Below are positions 17,310 to 25,705 of a stretch of DNA of 33,818 nucleotides, piece after piece. The first letter of the stretch is position 1. Each line of letters opens with the position of its first letter. The DNA comes from Deltaproteobacteria bacterium CG11_big_fil_rev_8_21_14_0_20_42_23 (GTDB lineage Bacteria; UBA10199; 2-02-FULL-44-16). The notes under the pieces are model-generated. The model was not told the DNA's origin. It saw nothing but the letters and a program-made list of their open reading frames with translations, and made no database searches. Where the stretch lies: positions 1 through 33,818 of the forward strand of contig PCXC01000074.1 of assembly GCA_002796345.1 (NCBI GenBank), written 5' to 3'. The position numbers were made by a program, and so were the translations under genes.

Positions 17310-18146
17310 TCACATTCCTAGTGATGGGAACCAATGCTGATGTTTTTTCTTTGCTTGGTCCATTTTATGAAGTTGCAAAATTGCTTCGAGCCCTGTTTCA
17401 ATACATCTTTTTTCTGCCAAGTCTTTTGTTTCGGTGTCAATAAACACATCTTTGTGGCGATTTGCATAAACAGCACACACAGCACCAGTGCGAAAACCAC
17501 GATAAGTGCCAAGCGTAAACCAGCACGATGCTTCCATTTCCAAATTTGATACATTCATTGCATCTAATTCTGCCGGAAGATTTTGATTGCGCGGAGTAAA
17601 ACCTGGAACGGCGCGGCCTTGTGATCCATAAAAACCAGATGCTGTTGCCGTAACTCCTAGATGATGGGGAAGCGAAAGTTTATTGGCAGCTTCAAGCAAT
17701 GCCAAAACACATTCGTAATGCGCTACAGCAGGATAACCTTGAACTACATAGGAAGTAGAAGTATTTTCCAAGCGAACCGCAGAAGTAGAAATAACAAGGT
17801 CGGCAAGCTCAATACCTTTTTTGAGGCTTCCCGATGAACCAATGCGAATGACAGTTGGATGCTCCACAATTTGGCAAAGTTCAACACATGCAATTTCGGT
17901 ATTATCTGGCCCCATCCCCGTTGCCATCACACTGAGAGGCACACCTTTGTACACACCAGTAAACGTAAGGTATTCTCGCGAAGCACGTTCGCACGTTACA
18001 GTATCAAAATAAGTGGAAACACGCCTGGCGCGATCGGGTTCACCCGTAACTAAAATGAAAGGAGCTAGTTCTCCAGGCGCAAGCCCGATATGATATTGGC
18101 GCCCTTCTTTGGTTGAAACCATCTGAGCTGATTTATACGTAACCAC
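17310..18146 (-). CDS. udp: Uridine phosphorylase-type nucleoside phosphorylase
   Basis: Splits nucleosides with phosphate into base and ribose-1-phosphate. The 278-residue protein has the PNP_UDP fold marks: FILVTGEPDRARRV near 31-44 for the phosphate site, TGMGPDNTEIACVELCQ near 76, RIGSSGSLKKGI near 101, and NLEMEASCWFTLG near 205 for the ribose site. It starts at a GTG (18146) preceded by an excellent GGAGG. Uridine specificity is inferred from overall similarity and the neighbouring thymidine kinase; a broader pyrimidine or purine nucleoside preference cannot be excluded. It is the first gene of the salvage operon, 26 bases before nupC. Confidence 0.88.
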   Translation of the reverse strand: MVTYKSAQMVSTKEGRQYHIGLAPGELAPFILVTGEPDRARRVSTYFDTVTCERASREYLTFTGVYKGVPLSVMATGMGPDNTEIACVELCQIVEHPTVIRIGSSGSLKKGIELADLVISTSAVRLENTSTSYVVQGYPAVAHYECVLALLEAANKLSLPHHLGVTATASGFYGSQGRAVPGFTPRNQNLPAELDAMNVSNLEMEASCWFTLGTYRGFRTGAVCAVYANRHKDVFIDTETKDLAEKRCIETGLEAILQLHKMDQAKKKHQHWFPSLGM

Positions 18147-18238
18147 AAGCCCTCCAAAAAGTTGCGTTTTTGTAATATGCCTTTTTCAAAGATGCAATAA
18201 GGAAAGCGGCAAGAATATTCCTTCTGCACAACAAGTCT

Positions 18239-18838
18239 TTATTCCACTCCCTTAAAAGATTTACGATGAAGCGGACTGGCTCCGTGCACAGATAATTCTT
18301 CATAATGTTTTTTTGTGCCGTAACCCTTATGTGATAGAAAAGAGAATTCAGGATAATCCGCTTGAGATGCAACCATAAGGTGATCTCTGCTCACCTTCGC
18401 CAAAATTGATGCTGCGGCAATGCACGGAGACAAATCATCACCTTTGACAATGGCTTTTTGGGGAAGTTTCACATCGGCAAGAGTAAATATTCCATCGATC
18501 AACAGATATTCTGGCGAAAGGCTTAACGTGGCTAATGCAATGCTCATGGCCTTTAGCGAGGCGCGGTGAATATTAATGCGATCCACCTCTTCAGCCGAGA
18601 CACTCGCCACAGAAAAAGAAAGAGCCTGTGAACAAATCTGTTCGTACAGGCTCTCTCGTTGTTTTCCACTTAATTTTTTTGAATCTCTTAGCCCTACAAT
18701 GCAATGTTCTTGAGGCAAAATGCACGCGGCTGCTACCACCGGACCTGCTATACAACCTCTTCCCACTTCATCAAGGCCTGCTACATATCGGAAACCTTGC
18801 GCGTATATTTCGGTTTCGGGAAAGGGGTGCAAAGCCAA
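18239..18838 (-). CDS. rnhB: Ribonuclease HII
   Basis: Removes RNA from RNA/DNA hybrids, including single ribonucleotides in DNA. The 199-residue protein has the N-terminal signature AGLDEVGRGCIAGPVV with catalytic Asp23 and Glu24. The other acidic ligands are likely Asp115 (LLIDGI) and Asp152 (ILAKVSRD). A TTG start at 18838, with GAGG about eight bases upstream, is the only early start and lies three bases after the rplS stop. It ends the r-protein/tRNA-modification run. The order rpsP-rimM-trmD-rplS-rnhB is widely conserved. Confidence 0.94.
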   Translation of the reverse strand: MALHPFPETEIYAQGFRYVAGLDEVGRGCIAGPVVAAACILPQEHCIVGLRDSKKLSGKQRESLYEQICSQALSFSVASVSAEEVDRINIHRASLKAMSIALATLSLSPEYLLIDGIFTLADVKLPQKAIVKGDDLSPCIAAASILAKVSRDHLMVASQADYPEFSFLSHKGYGTKKHYEELSVHGASPLHRKSFKGVE

Positions 18839-18841
18839 GGC

Positions 18842-19264
18842 TTACGCCTCTGCTCCTGATGTTGCTTCCACTTCTTCTACAGCATTGTCTTCATCTGCGA
18901 AGACAAGACCTTCTAAGTTGTCCAAGCGTTTTTCTCTGATTCTTGCAGCTTTACCGCGAAGATCGCGAAGATAGAAGAGTTTAGAACGACGTACACGACC
19001 ACGATTTACGAACTCAAGTTTTTCAATCAATGGTGAGTGAACCGAAAACACACGCTCAACCCCAACACCAAAAGAAATTTTTCTTACAGTAATAGTAGAG
19101 AGAGAACCTGCTCGTCGGCGGGAAATAACAACACCTTCATATACCTGAGTACGTTGCTTATCCCCTTCTTTGATTTTGCAGTGAACCCGAACGGTATCGC
19201 CAGGTCTTAGATCTGGAGTTCCAGGTCTAAGGTTTTCTTGTTTTAATTTTTCTAAAATATGCAT
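18842..19264 (-). CDS. rplS: 50S ribosomal protein L19
   Basis: L19 of the large subunit, at the interface with the small subunit. I start it at ATG 19264 ([13 protein letters not shown]), preceded by GAGG; an upstream start would add 37 residues foreign to the family. Recognisable parts are FRPGD-like [20 protein letters not shown] near 19-38, [12 protein letters not shown] near 42, [19 protein letters not shown] near 65, and [20 protein letters not shown] near 85. The acidic Ala/Glu-rich tail after residue ~115 makes it longer (140) than the ~115 residues of E. coli L19. Confidence 0.95.
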   Translation of the reverse strand: MHILEKLKQENLRPGTPDLRPGDTVRVHCKIKEGDKQRTQVYEGVVISRRRAGSLSTITVRKISFGVGVERVFSVHSPLIEKLEFVNRGRVRRSKLFYLRDLRGKAARIREKRLDNLEGLVFADEDNAVEEVEATSGAEA

Positions 19265-19397
19265 AGTGACCTCAATACTCCTGCTGAAACGAAAGAGTGG
19301 GCAGCTTCTAATGTCTTCCCACAAAGATGTCAACAGATTTAGGCAAAAGCCCACACTTCCCATTTCTTGCGCCAAAAACTACGTAAGCGCTTGATAT

Positions 19398-20135
19398 TTA
19401 TTGATTTTTCTTCTTCGTTTCTAGAGCCTGCAAAAGGCTTTTTTCTTCTTCTGAAAGCTGCTGGCCAGAAAGCAGGTCTTTGCGATTTTTCCACGTCTTC
19501 CGCAGTGATTCTTTCCTTCTCCATACCTCAATTTTTTTATGGTCTCCTTCAAGCAAAACATCCGGCACCAAAAGCCCTCGGTATTCCCGGGGTTTTGTAT
19601 AGTGGGGATGCTCAAGAAGACCCGACGAAAAAGATTCTTCTTCCACTGAAGCAATGTTTCCAAGAACACCCGGAATAAGTCTTGTTACTGCATCAACAAG
19701 TGCCATCGCAGGAATTTCACCGCCTGAAAGAATAAAATCGCCAAGAGAAATTTCCTCATCCACCACAAGCTTTATGGCTCTTTCATCAACACCCTCATAG
19801 CGCCCGCAAATCAGCACCAACTGGTCAAAAGAACTGAGTTCGTTTGCCTTGGCTTGAGTCAATTGCTTGCCTCGAGGTGAAAGCAAAATCACTTTTCTTT
19901 TTTCCATTTTGGGAAGTGATTCCACTGCTTTTACCAAAGGATCTGGCATCATTACCATTCCAGCGCCGCCACCATAAGGAGTATCATCTACTTTGTGGTG
20001 TTTGTTTTCTGAAAAATCTCGAATGTTATGCAAATGATATTCAACACAGTTTTTCTCTTGAGCACGTTTTAGAATGGACTCGGAGAAAACAGATTCAAAC
20101 ATTTCCGGAAACAAGGTTAAAAGATCAAAGCGCAT
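19398..20135 (-). CDS. trmD: tRNA (guanine37-N1)-methyltransferase
   Basis: Methylates G37 next to the anticodon, which prevents frameshifting. The 245-residue protein starts at ATG 20135 (MRFDLLTLFPEMFES), the family's standard beginning, with AAGGA upstream. It overlaps the rimM end by 11 bases. SPOUT-class marks are present: DTPYGGGAGMVM near 51, LICGRYEGVDERAIK near 108, and the knot segment SLGDFILSGGEIPAMALVDA near 130, which binds S-adenosylmethionine. A stretch of 133 bases separates it from rplS. Confidence 0.95.
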   Translation of the reverse strand: MRFDLLTLFPEMFESVFSESILKRAQEKNCVEYHLHNIRDFSENKHHKVDDTPYGGGAGMVMMPDPLVKAVESLPKMEKRKVILLSPRGKQLTQAKANELSSFDQLVLICGRYEGVDERAIKLVVDEEISLGDFILSGGEIPAMALVDAVTRLIPGVLGNIASVEEESFSSGLLEHPHYTKPREYRGLLVPDVLLEGDHKKIEVWRRKESLRKTWKNRKDLLSGQQLSEEEKSLLQALETKKKNQ

Positions 20136-20655
20136 TTTTATCCTTTTCAGATTCGAACAATCCGGGAAGTTCATGAACAATCATTTCACCTTTTTTCACG
20201 TCTACCTTTAGTACAATGTCTTTCACGGCTGGAATTAAATATTCACTCCCAGCTTTTGCTCCATCAGGTAAAATTTCGTAGATATCATTTGATCCCGTGT
20301 TAAAAATATTGGTGAGAACGCCTAGTTTTTTTCCTTGCTCATTCAACACCTGCATTCCCAAAAGCTGGTACGAGTAGTACTCATCTGTTTCCAATGAAGG
20401 CAGCAAATCCTCTGGTAGATAGAGTTTGGTGTTGGTAAGTTTTTTCGCATCTTCTGGAGAAGTAATTTCTTGGAAAGCAATAATGCATTTACTTCCACCA
20501 GAACTTAAGCTCTTCACCGAAAGCGTTTTATATCCATCTTTTTCTTCACCATAAATATCATCCCCAGATGACAATGGTGGAAGATCATTGTTCCAAAACA
20601 CAACCAGCTCACCTCGTACACCAAAAGGCCTGCCCAATTTTCCACAGAAAATCAT
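20125..20655 (-). CDS. rimM: 16S rRNA processing protein RimM
   Basis: Assists maturation of the 30S head and binds S19. The N-terminal domain begins with CGKLGRPFGVRGELVV (residues ~4-19), and the C-terminal PRC-barrel domain carries YYSYQLLGMQVLNEQGKKLG and GSNDIYEI. I use the ATG at 20655 (176 residues); a TTG 33 bases upstream is possible and would place the start in the terminator's T-run. A rho-independent terminator lies directly upstream, between this gene and khpA. The end overlaps trmD by 11 bases. Confidence 0.93.
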   Translation of the reverse strand: MIFCGKLGRPFGVRGELVVFWNNDLPPLSSGDDIYGEEKDGYKTLSVKSLSSGGSKCIIAFQEITSPEDAKKLTNTKLYLPEDLLPSLETDEYYSYQLLGMQVLNEQGKKLGVLTNIFNTGSNDIYEILPDGAKAGSEYLIPAVKDIVLKVDVKKGEMIVHELPGLFESEKDKNAL

Positions 20656-20685
20656 TTTTTGTTTTTTCTGACTCAAGTTGAACTC

Positions 20686-20721
20686 CAAAAAAAAATCCCC
20701 ACAAAACGATTGAGGGGATTT
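20686..20721 (-). terminator. Intrinsic terminator between khpA and rimM
   Basis: On the minus strand an 8-bp perfect stem (AAATCCCC with GGGGATTT; 20721-20714 pairing with 20700-20693) closes a 13-base loop and runs into a tract of T. The tract continues for about nine bases (with the stem end) to 20689. It lies 21 bases after the khpA stop and just before rimM, inside an otherwise unidirectional run. It probably reduces transcription of rimM-trmD relative to rpsP-khpA. Confidence 0.75.
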
Positions 20722-20741
20722 GAGAAAAAAGAAAAAAATTC

Positions 20742-20984
20742 TTATTCAAGAATTTCAAGAACTGAGCGTTTACGAATCTTTGTTGAAGCCGCGCTGAGAA
20801 TGGTTCTGAGTGATCTCGCTGTGCGTCCCTCTTTGCCGATGATCTTTCCCAAATCTTCTTTTGCAACTCTGAGTTCAACAACTGTTGTTTGCTCACCTTC
20901 AACTTCTGTCACTTCTACAGCTTCAGGCTTATCTACTAAAGCTTTTGCCATCGTCTCTACTAACTGTTTCATTGATCCTGACAT
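20742..20984 (-). CDS. khpA: KH-domain RNA-binding protein (KhpA/YlqC family)
   Basis: A small RNA-binding protein, 80 residues, consisting of little more than one KH domain. The GxxG loop (GKEG, residues 50-53) lies in [19 protein letters not shown]. The start [20 protein letters not shown] matches the family. The family partners with KhpB/Jag in Gram-positive bacteria and sits between rpsP and rimM in many genomes, as here. The ATG at 20984 follows GAGG; an ATG four codons later is equally family-like. Confidence 0.92.
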   Translation of the reverse strand: MSGSMKQLVETMAKALVDKPEAVEVTEVEGEQTTVVELRVAKEDLGKIIGKEGRTARSLRTILSAASTKIRKRSVLEILE

Positions 20985-21009
20985 CTTTAGTACCTCAAAA
21001 ACGAACGCC

Positions 21010-21249
21010 TTAAGACGCTCTTTTTAAAAGTTGTGAAACGGTGTCTGTTGTTGTTGCACCTTGAGACAACCAGTAGTTAACACGATCTTTATTGATGACA
21101 AGACCTTCAGCCTCAGGAGTGTGAGGATTATAGGTTCCAAGCACTTCAATAAATCTGCCATCTCTTGGCTTTTCTTTGTGCGCCACTACAATGCGGTAAA
21201 CCGCTTTATGAGTTCTTCCACCTCTTGTTAAACGAATTCTTGCTGACAT
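21010..21249 (-). CDS. rpsP: 30S ribosomal protein S16
   Basis: S16 of the small subunit, 79 residues, starting at ATG 21249 ([20 protein letters not shown]) with AGAGGA upstream. Marks are [22 protein letters not shown] and [20 protein letters not shown], both standard. It follows glmM by 58 bases and precedes khpA by 25. The usual C-terminal extension is short, as in many deltaproteobacterial S16 proteins. Confidence 0.96.
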   Translation of the reverse strand: MSARIRLTRGGRTHKAVYRIVVAHKEKPRDGRFIEVLGTYNPHTPEAEGLVINKDRVNYWLSQGATTTDTVSQLLKRAS

Positions 21250-21307
21250 ACTTTTATCCTCTCTTAAGCTTTTTTCCTTAAAAATCAAAGGCGATCTAAA
21301 ACAAGAC

Positions 21308-22717
21308 TTACGCGCTAAAGTCAAGTCCTATTCTTGGGGCCTTTTGTTTATCGTCTTTTTTTTTACTCATATGGCCTTCGATGATATGGGCTAATTCGTC
21401 TGCAAAGCCTTGGATTTGCTGCTGATTTTCACCTTCTAGCATCACTCTGGCAATGTTTTCGGTTCCAGAATACCGGATCAAGTGACGCCCTCTTCCTTTT
21501 AATTTAGCTTCAACATCTTTCAAGGCCGCCGAAAATCCTGGAATATCCTGGAAGGGAATTTTTGCCGATACCTCGATATTTGTAATCACCTGAGGAAATT
21601 TTTCAAAAATGGACGCAATTTGGGAAAGTGGCTTTTGTTGCTGACACATAACAGAAAGCACTCGCAATGCAGCCAACGTTCCATCACCACAATTGGTGTG
21701 ATGCAGAAAAATAATATGTCCGCACGTTTCTCCACCCAAGTTGTAACCTTCTTTACGCATAAGTTCCATCACGTAGCGGTCACCAACATTGGTGCGTAAA
21801 AAGTTGATTCCACGTTCTTTCAACATAAGCTCTAAACCCATGTTGCTCATGTGTGTTCCAACAACTGTATCCTTAGCAAGACTTCCCTTTTTTTGAAGGT
21901 GTGTTGCACAGATGGCAAGGATAGCATCACCATCTACAATATTTCCCTTCTCGTCGCAAAGAATGACTCTGTCAGCATCTCCATCGAGTGCAATCCCAAT
22001 ATCCGCTTTTCTTTCTTTCACAATTTTCGCCATGCGCTCGGGATAAAGGGCACCACATTTTTTATTGATGTTAAGTCCATTTGGGGAAACACAGGTGGGG
22101 ATTACGTCTGCGCCAAGTTCTCTTAACACCATTGGCGAAACACGGTATCCAGAACCATTTGCACAATCGATCACAATGCGAATACCTTCAAGCGTTAAGT
22201 GATTGGGGAAAGTGCTTTTCAGATATTGAATGTATCTTCCTGCAGCATCATCAACGCGAAAGGCTCTGCCCATGTCTGATGGCTCGGCGCGAAGATCATC
22301 AAGTTTATCTTCAAAAATTAATTGCTCCATGTAAGCTTCCTTTTCATCGGAAAGCTTGAAGCCATCATGATCGAAAAATTTTATACCATTGTAATCAATG
22401 GGATTGTGTGAAGCTGAAACCATGGCTCCACCTTTTGCTCGCATACTATTTGCAATGAAGGCAATACCGGGAGTGGGAAGTGGACCGACTAAAACAACAT
22501 TCATCCCCATGGAACAAATGCCTGCAACTAAACTTGACTCAAACACATAGCCAGAAAGACGAGTGTCTTTTCCAACTACGATTTGATCTAAACCATTTAC
22601 ATCGCGCATTACTGTGGCAAGCGCTTGCCCCAACTTGATTGCCATGGGTGCATCCATCGGATATTTATTTGCAATACCGCGAACACCATCCGTTCCAAAA
22701 AGTTTCCTCTCCCCCAT
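21308..22717 (-). CDS. glmM: Phosphoglucosamine mutase
   Basis: Converts glucosamine-6-phosphate to glucosamine-1-phosphate for UDP-GlcNAc synthesis. The 469-residue protein begins with KLFGTDGVRGIAN. The phosphoserine loop is SASHNP (Ser103 the likely active residue), the metal loop is DGDADR, the sugar loop is GGETCGH, and the phosphate loop is RYSGTENIARVM. Two positions differ from the most common forms: GEQSGH is here GETCGH, and SGTEP is here SGTEN. A polar Lys-rich tail (KKKDDKQKAPR) extends past the usual end. The ATG overlaps the nusB stop (TAATG). Confidence 0.95.
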   Translation of the reverse strand: MGERKLFGTDGVRGIANKYPMDAPMAIKLGQALATVMRDVNGLDQIVVGKDTRLSGYVFESSLVAGICSMGMNVVLVGPLPTPGIAFIANSMRAKGGAMVSASHNPIDYNGIKFFDHDGFKLSDEKEAYMEQLIFEDKLDDLRAEPSDMGRAFRVDDAAGRYIQYLKSTFPNHLTLEGIRIVIDCANGSGYRVSPMVLRELGADVIPTCVSPNGLNINKKCGALYPERMAKIVKERKADIGIALDGDADRVILCDEKGNIVDGDAILAICATHLQKKGSLAKDTVVGTHMSNMGLELMLKERGINFLRTNVGDRYVMELMRKEGYNLGGETCGHIIFLHHTNCGDGTLAALRVLSVMCQQQKPLSQIASIFEKFPQVITNIEVSAKIPFQDIPGFSAALKDVEAKLKGRGRHLIRYSGTENIARVMLEGENQQQIQGFADELAHIIEGHMSKKKDDKQKAPRIGLDFSA

Positions 22718-23178
22718 TATCCCCTCTTTTCTTCCAATAAGTTTTCCCTTGTTTTTATCACTGCGGCGTCTTGCAACAATTGATCAAGCACGCCATTAAC
22801 AAATGCGTGGCTCTCTTCTGTTCCAAATTTTTTTGCAAGTTCAATTGCTTCATTCAAAACAACTCGTTCTGGTGTATCAACAATGAACAACAACTCATAG
22901 GCCGCAAGTCTTAAAACAGATTTGTCGATTACCGTCATGCGACTGAGCTTCCAGTTTTTTGAATACTGCGTGATAAGCTCATCAACTTCCTTGCCTTTGG
23001 CAAGAACTCCTTCTACCAAAGTTTCTGCAAAGTGTTTTACTTCGTCATTAAGTGCAGCGCCATCATATTGTTCCCAAAAAAGATTAAAACTTTGAGCATC
23101 ACTGCCTGCAGCAATTTCTTGTTGGTATAACAATTTAAGCGCACACTCTCGTGCTTGTGTTTTATTTTTATACTTCAT
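22717..23178 (-). CDS. nusB: Transcription antitermination factor NusB
   Basis: Binds boxA RNA with S10 and promotes complete transcription of rRNA operons. The 153-residue protein is all-helical, with the family segments ARECALKLLYQQE near 8-20, LSRMTVIDKSVLRLAAYELL near 75-95, and VVLNEAIELAKKFGTEESHAFVNGVLD near 105-132. I use the ATG at 23178; a TTG two codons upstream (23184) is the alternative. It lies about 10 bases after ribH, an arrangement common in proteobacteria. Confidence 0.95.
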   Translation of the reverse strand: MKYKNKTQARECALKLLYQQEIAAGSDAQSFNLFWEQYDGAALNDEVKHFAETLVEGVLAKGKEVDELITQYSKNWKLSRMTVIDKSVLRLAAYELLFIVDTPERVVLNEAIELAKKFGTEESHAFVNGVLDQLLQDAAVIKTRENLLEEKRG

Positions 23179-23187
23179 TGTCAAAGA

Positions 23188-23661
23188 TCACTGTTCCTTT
23201 TTTAATTGATTCAACACATCTATGCTTTCCAAAAGTGTGCACATGGCATCATAGCCTTTATTTCCCATTTTTGAACCAGCTCTTTCAATGGCTTGCTCAA
23301 GGGTATTACAAGCCAGCACTCCAAACGCAAGAGGAACTCCAGTTTCAAGCGATAGGCCTGCAATGCCTTTTGTAGCTTCATTTACCACGAGGTCGAAATG
23401 TGGAGTGTCACCTTTGATTACGGCGCCCAAACACACAATACCGTCAAAAGTATTTTGGCGAATCATCTGTTTTGCAACAAGTGGAATTTCGAAAGCACCA
23501 GGAACTTTTACAACAGTAATGTTTTCTTCATTTCCACCAAGTCTTCGCACAGCATCAAGTGCTCCGCTCAAAAGTTTTTCAGTAATAAATTCGTTAAACC
23601 TGCTCACAATAATTCCCAGGTTTAGATTTTCAATGTTTAATTTGCCTTCAATTTTTTTCAT
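23188..23661 (-). CDS. ribH: 6,7-dimethyl-8-ribityllumazine synthase
   Basis: Joins the ribitylamino-pyrimidine with dihydroxybutanone phosphate, the penultimate step to riboflavin. The 157-residue protein has the family marks SRFNEFITEKLLSGALD (substrate contact), VPGAFEIPLVAKQM, and GAVIKGDTPHFD with the catalytic His88. The end ERAGSKMGNKGYDAM is typical. The ATG at 23661 follows AAGGAAA. It lies nine bases after ribBA and ten before nusB. Confidence 0.96.
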   Translation of the reverse strand: MKKIEGKLNIENLNLGIIVSRFNEFITEKLLSGALDAVRRLGGNEENITVVKVPGAFEIPLVAKQMIRQNTFDGIVCLGAVIKGDTPHFDLVVNEATKGIAGLSLETGVPLAFGVLACNTLEQAIERAGSKMGNKGYDAMCTLLESIDVLNQLKKEQ

Positions 23662-23670
23662 ATCGTTTCC

Positions 23671-24885
23671 TTACACTTTTTCCAAAAGATGTCCCATCTT
23701 CTTTTTTTTCACTTCGAGGTAACTCTTATTATACTTCACAGGTTCAATCTCAATGGGAATACGTTCTACGATTTCTAAACCATAACCTTCAAGGCCTACA
23801 AGTTTTCTGGGGTTGTTGGTCATGAGCTTCATTTTTTTCACCCCAAGCTCCACCAAAATTTGCGCTCCAATGCCATAATCTCTTTGGTCAGCTTGGAAGC
23901 CAAGTCTTTGGTTTGCTTCAACGGTATCGCAACCTTCGTCTTGCAATTGATAGGCTCTGATTTTGTTGTGCAGTCCAATCCCACGGCCTTCTTGTCTAAT
24001 GTAGAGCAGCACACCTTTTCCCGCTTCTGAAATCATCTGCAACGATTTTTGAAGTTGCGGGCCACAGTCACAACGCAGTGAACCGAACACGTCTCCCGTT
24101 AAACACTCGGAGTGAACACGCACCAGCAAAGCTTCTTCCGGATTTATATTTCCTTTTACCAAAGCAATGTGTTCTTTGTTATCGATCGTATTTTTGAAGC
24201 TGTGAATCTGAAAACCTTCATCAACAGCGATGGGAAGTTTTGCTTCTACCGATTGAATAACCAAGCGCTCGTGATGCATGCAATAGCGAATGAGATCTGC
24301 AATAGTGACAACATGAAGCTGATGTTCTTTTGCAAAGACTTGCAGCTGGGGCATGCGCGCCATGCTGCCATCATCGTTCATAATTTCACAAATAATTCCA
24401 GCAGGCTTCAAACCTGCAAGCTGTGCTAAGTCAACCGAACCTTCAGTTTGCCCAGCCCTTACAAGCACACCACCTTTTTTGGCAATAAGTGGAAAAATAT
24501 GACCAGGGCGCACGAGATCGTTGGGGCAAGCGTTGTCGCGCATAGCAACTTGGATTGTTTGCGAGCGATCAGCTGCCGAAATACCAGTGCTAATGCCATG
24601 CTTGGCATCAACTGAAACGGTGAAGTTGGTGTGGTGGAGAGCTGTGTTTTCTTCAACCATCAACGGCAAATTAAGCTCTGCCGCTTTTTCCGCGGTGAGG
24701 GTAAGGCAAATAAGTCCACGGCCATGCTTCGCCATGAAGTTAATTTGTTCTGGCGTTACAAATTCTGCCGCCATGACTAAATCGCCTTCATTTTCTCTGT
24801 TTTCGTCGTCGGTTAAAATTATCATTTTCCCGTGACGAAAATCTTCAATGGCTTGCTCAACTGATGTAAACGTTTCTTTCTTCAT
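23671..24885 (-). CDS. ribBA: Bifunctional DHBP synthase / GTP cyclohydrolase II
   Basis: Supplies both precursors of riboflavin. Residues 1-~200 are 3,4-dihydroxy-2-butanone-4-phosphate synthase, with [16 protein letters not shown] (26-41), [13 protein letters not shown] (96-108) and GHIFPL. Residues ~205-395 are GTP cyclohydrolase II, with zinc ligands Cys261, Cys272 and Cys274 in [15 protein letters not shown], then RQEGRGIGL and [12 protein letters not shown]. Both active sites look intact. Length (404) is normal for fused RibBA. An intergenic repeat (24899-24992) separates it from ribE, and I see no FMN riboswitch upstream. The ribosome site is weak. Confidence 0.96.
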   Translation of the reverse strand: MKKETFTSVEQAIEDFRHGKMIILTDDENRENEGDLVMAAEFVTPEQINFMAKHGRGLICLTLTAEKAAELNLPLMVEENTALHHTNFTVSVDAKHGISTGISAADRSQTIQVAMRDNACPNDLVRPGHIFPLIAKKGGVLVRAGQTEGSVDLAQLAGLKPAGIICEIMNDDGSMARMPQLQVFAKEHQLHVVTIADLIRYCMHHERLVIQSVEAKLPIAVDEGFQIHSFKNTIDNKEHIALVKGNINPEEALLVRVHSECLTGDVFGSLRCDCGPQLQKSLQMISEAGKGVLLYIRQEGRGIGLHNKIRAYQLQDEGCDTVEANQRLGFQADQRDYGIGAQILVELGVKKMKLMTNNPRKLVGLEGYGLEIVERIPIEIEPVKYNKSYLEVKKKKMGHLLEKV

Positions 24886-24898
24886 GACATTTCTTTTC

Positions 24899-24992
24899 TA
24901 GAATTTTCATCCTCGCAAAGGCGGAGATGACAGCAATCTGCCAATGTTGTTTTTGTCATCCTCTGGCTTGACCAGGGGATCCACAATTCTCA
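24899..24992. repeat. Intergenic element of two inverted hairpins between ribE and ribBA
   Basis: Left unit: TCATC ... GATGA closing an inner CTCGC/GCGGAG stem, 24908-24930. Right unit: ATCCTCTGG/CCAGGGGAT, 24958-24980, around CTTGA. Read outward, both begin GTCATC and end near an AGAATT flank, so they are inverted copies of a related unit. The right unit resembles the widespread GTCATCCTCGGGCTTGACCCGAGGATCC type of dispersed repeat. A separate hairpin (CATTTACA/TGTAAATG, 24991-24998 and 25006-25013) lies next to the ribE stop. Confidence 0.65.
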
Positions 24993-25019
24993 TTTACATT
25001 TAAGGTGTAAATGCAGTTA

Positions 25020-25670
25020 TTAAAAACCATGCTTCCGCAGAAACTCACGTGTAATAGGTGATTCCTCATGGTATTCATCACTTCTCATGTGAGTAAGACG
25101 TTCTACATACTTGCCAATAATATCTACTTCTAAGTTAACCTGCTTTCCAACAGAAAGCTTTGAGAAGGTTGTTTGCAACTGTGTATGCGGAATCACAAAA
25201 AGAGAAAAACAATCTTGCGCCACATGATTTACGGTGAGGCTCACCCCGTCCACCGCAACGGAACCCTTATCGACAACATAGCGAAGTAAGTTGCTCGGTA
25301 TTTCAACAATAAATTCAACTCCGCTCTTTAAATGCTTGATTTCTAATACTTTTCCAACTCCATCCACATGACCCTGAACGATATGCCCACCAAATCTATC
25401 TCCAACTCGAAGCGCTCGCTCCAAATTTACCGGATCGCCGGCTTTAAACTGAGACAAGGTACTTTTAGCAAGCGTTTCGCTGGAAACATCGGCCCAGAAG
25501 CTTGTTCCCAAGCGCGAGGTGATAGTAAGGCAGCAGCCATTCACCGCAATGGAATCACCAATATTGGACTGCTCAAGATCAAAGCCAGTCTCAATATGGA
25601 TTTGCAGCCCATCGCCCTTGGCCCTGATTTCCTTAATACTCCCAACGCCTTCTATAATTCCGGTAAACAT
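25020..25670 (-). CDS. ribE: Riboflavin synthase (alpha subunit)
   Basis: Dismutates two lumazine molecules to riboflavin. The 216-residue protein starts at ATG 25670 (MFTGIIEGVGSI), the universal beginning of the family, although no good ribosome site precedes it. The two lumazine-binding domains are visible as an internal duplication: residues 1-~95 with SIAVNGCCLTI and ~97-195 with GHIVQGHVDGVGK and SVAVDGVSLTVN. It lies 35 bases after ribD and is probably translated by coupling. Confidence 0.95.
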   Translation of the reverse strand: MFTGIIEGVGSIKEIRAKGDGLQIHIETGFDLEQSNIGDSIAVNGCCLTITSRLGTSFWADVSSETLAKSTLSQFKAGDPVNLERALRVGDRFGGHIVQGHVDGVGKVLEIKHLKSGVEFIVEIPSNLLRYVVDKGSVAVDGVSLTVNHVAQDCFSLFVIPHTQLQTTFSKLSVGKQVNLEVDIIGKYVERLTHMRSDEYHEESPITREFLRKHGF

Positions 25671-25705
25671 GCGCGTGTTTAAGCAAATAAAGACAGCCAC
25701 GTCTA

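Noticed and set aside
19265-19397. Extended N-termini for L19 and TrmD
   Set aside because: Upstream in-frame starts add residues not found in the families, and good ribosome sites precede the shorter starts.
24991-25013. Hairpin after ribE as an intrinsic terminator or riboswitch part
   Set aside because: The 8-bp stem has no following T-run on the minus strand and no riboswitch core nearby. Kept only as a note with the adjacent repeat.
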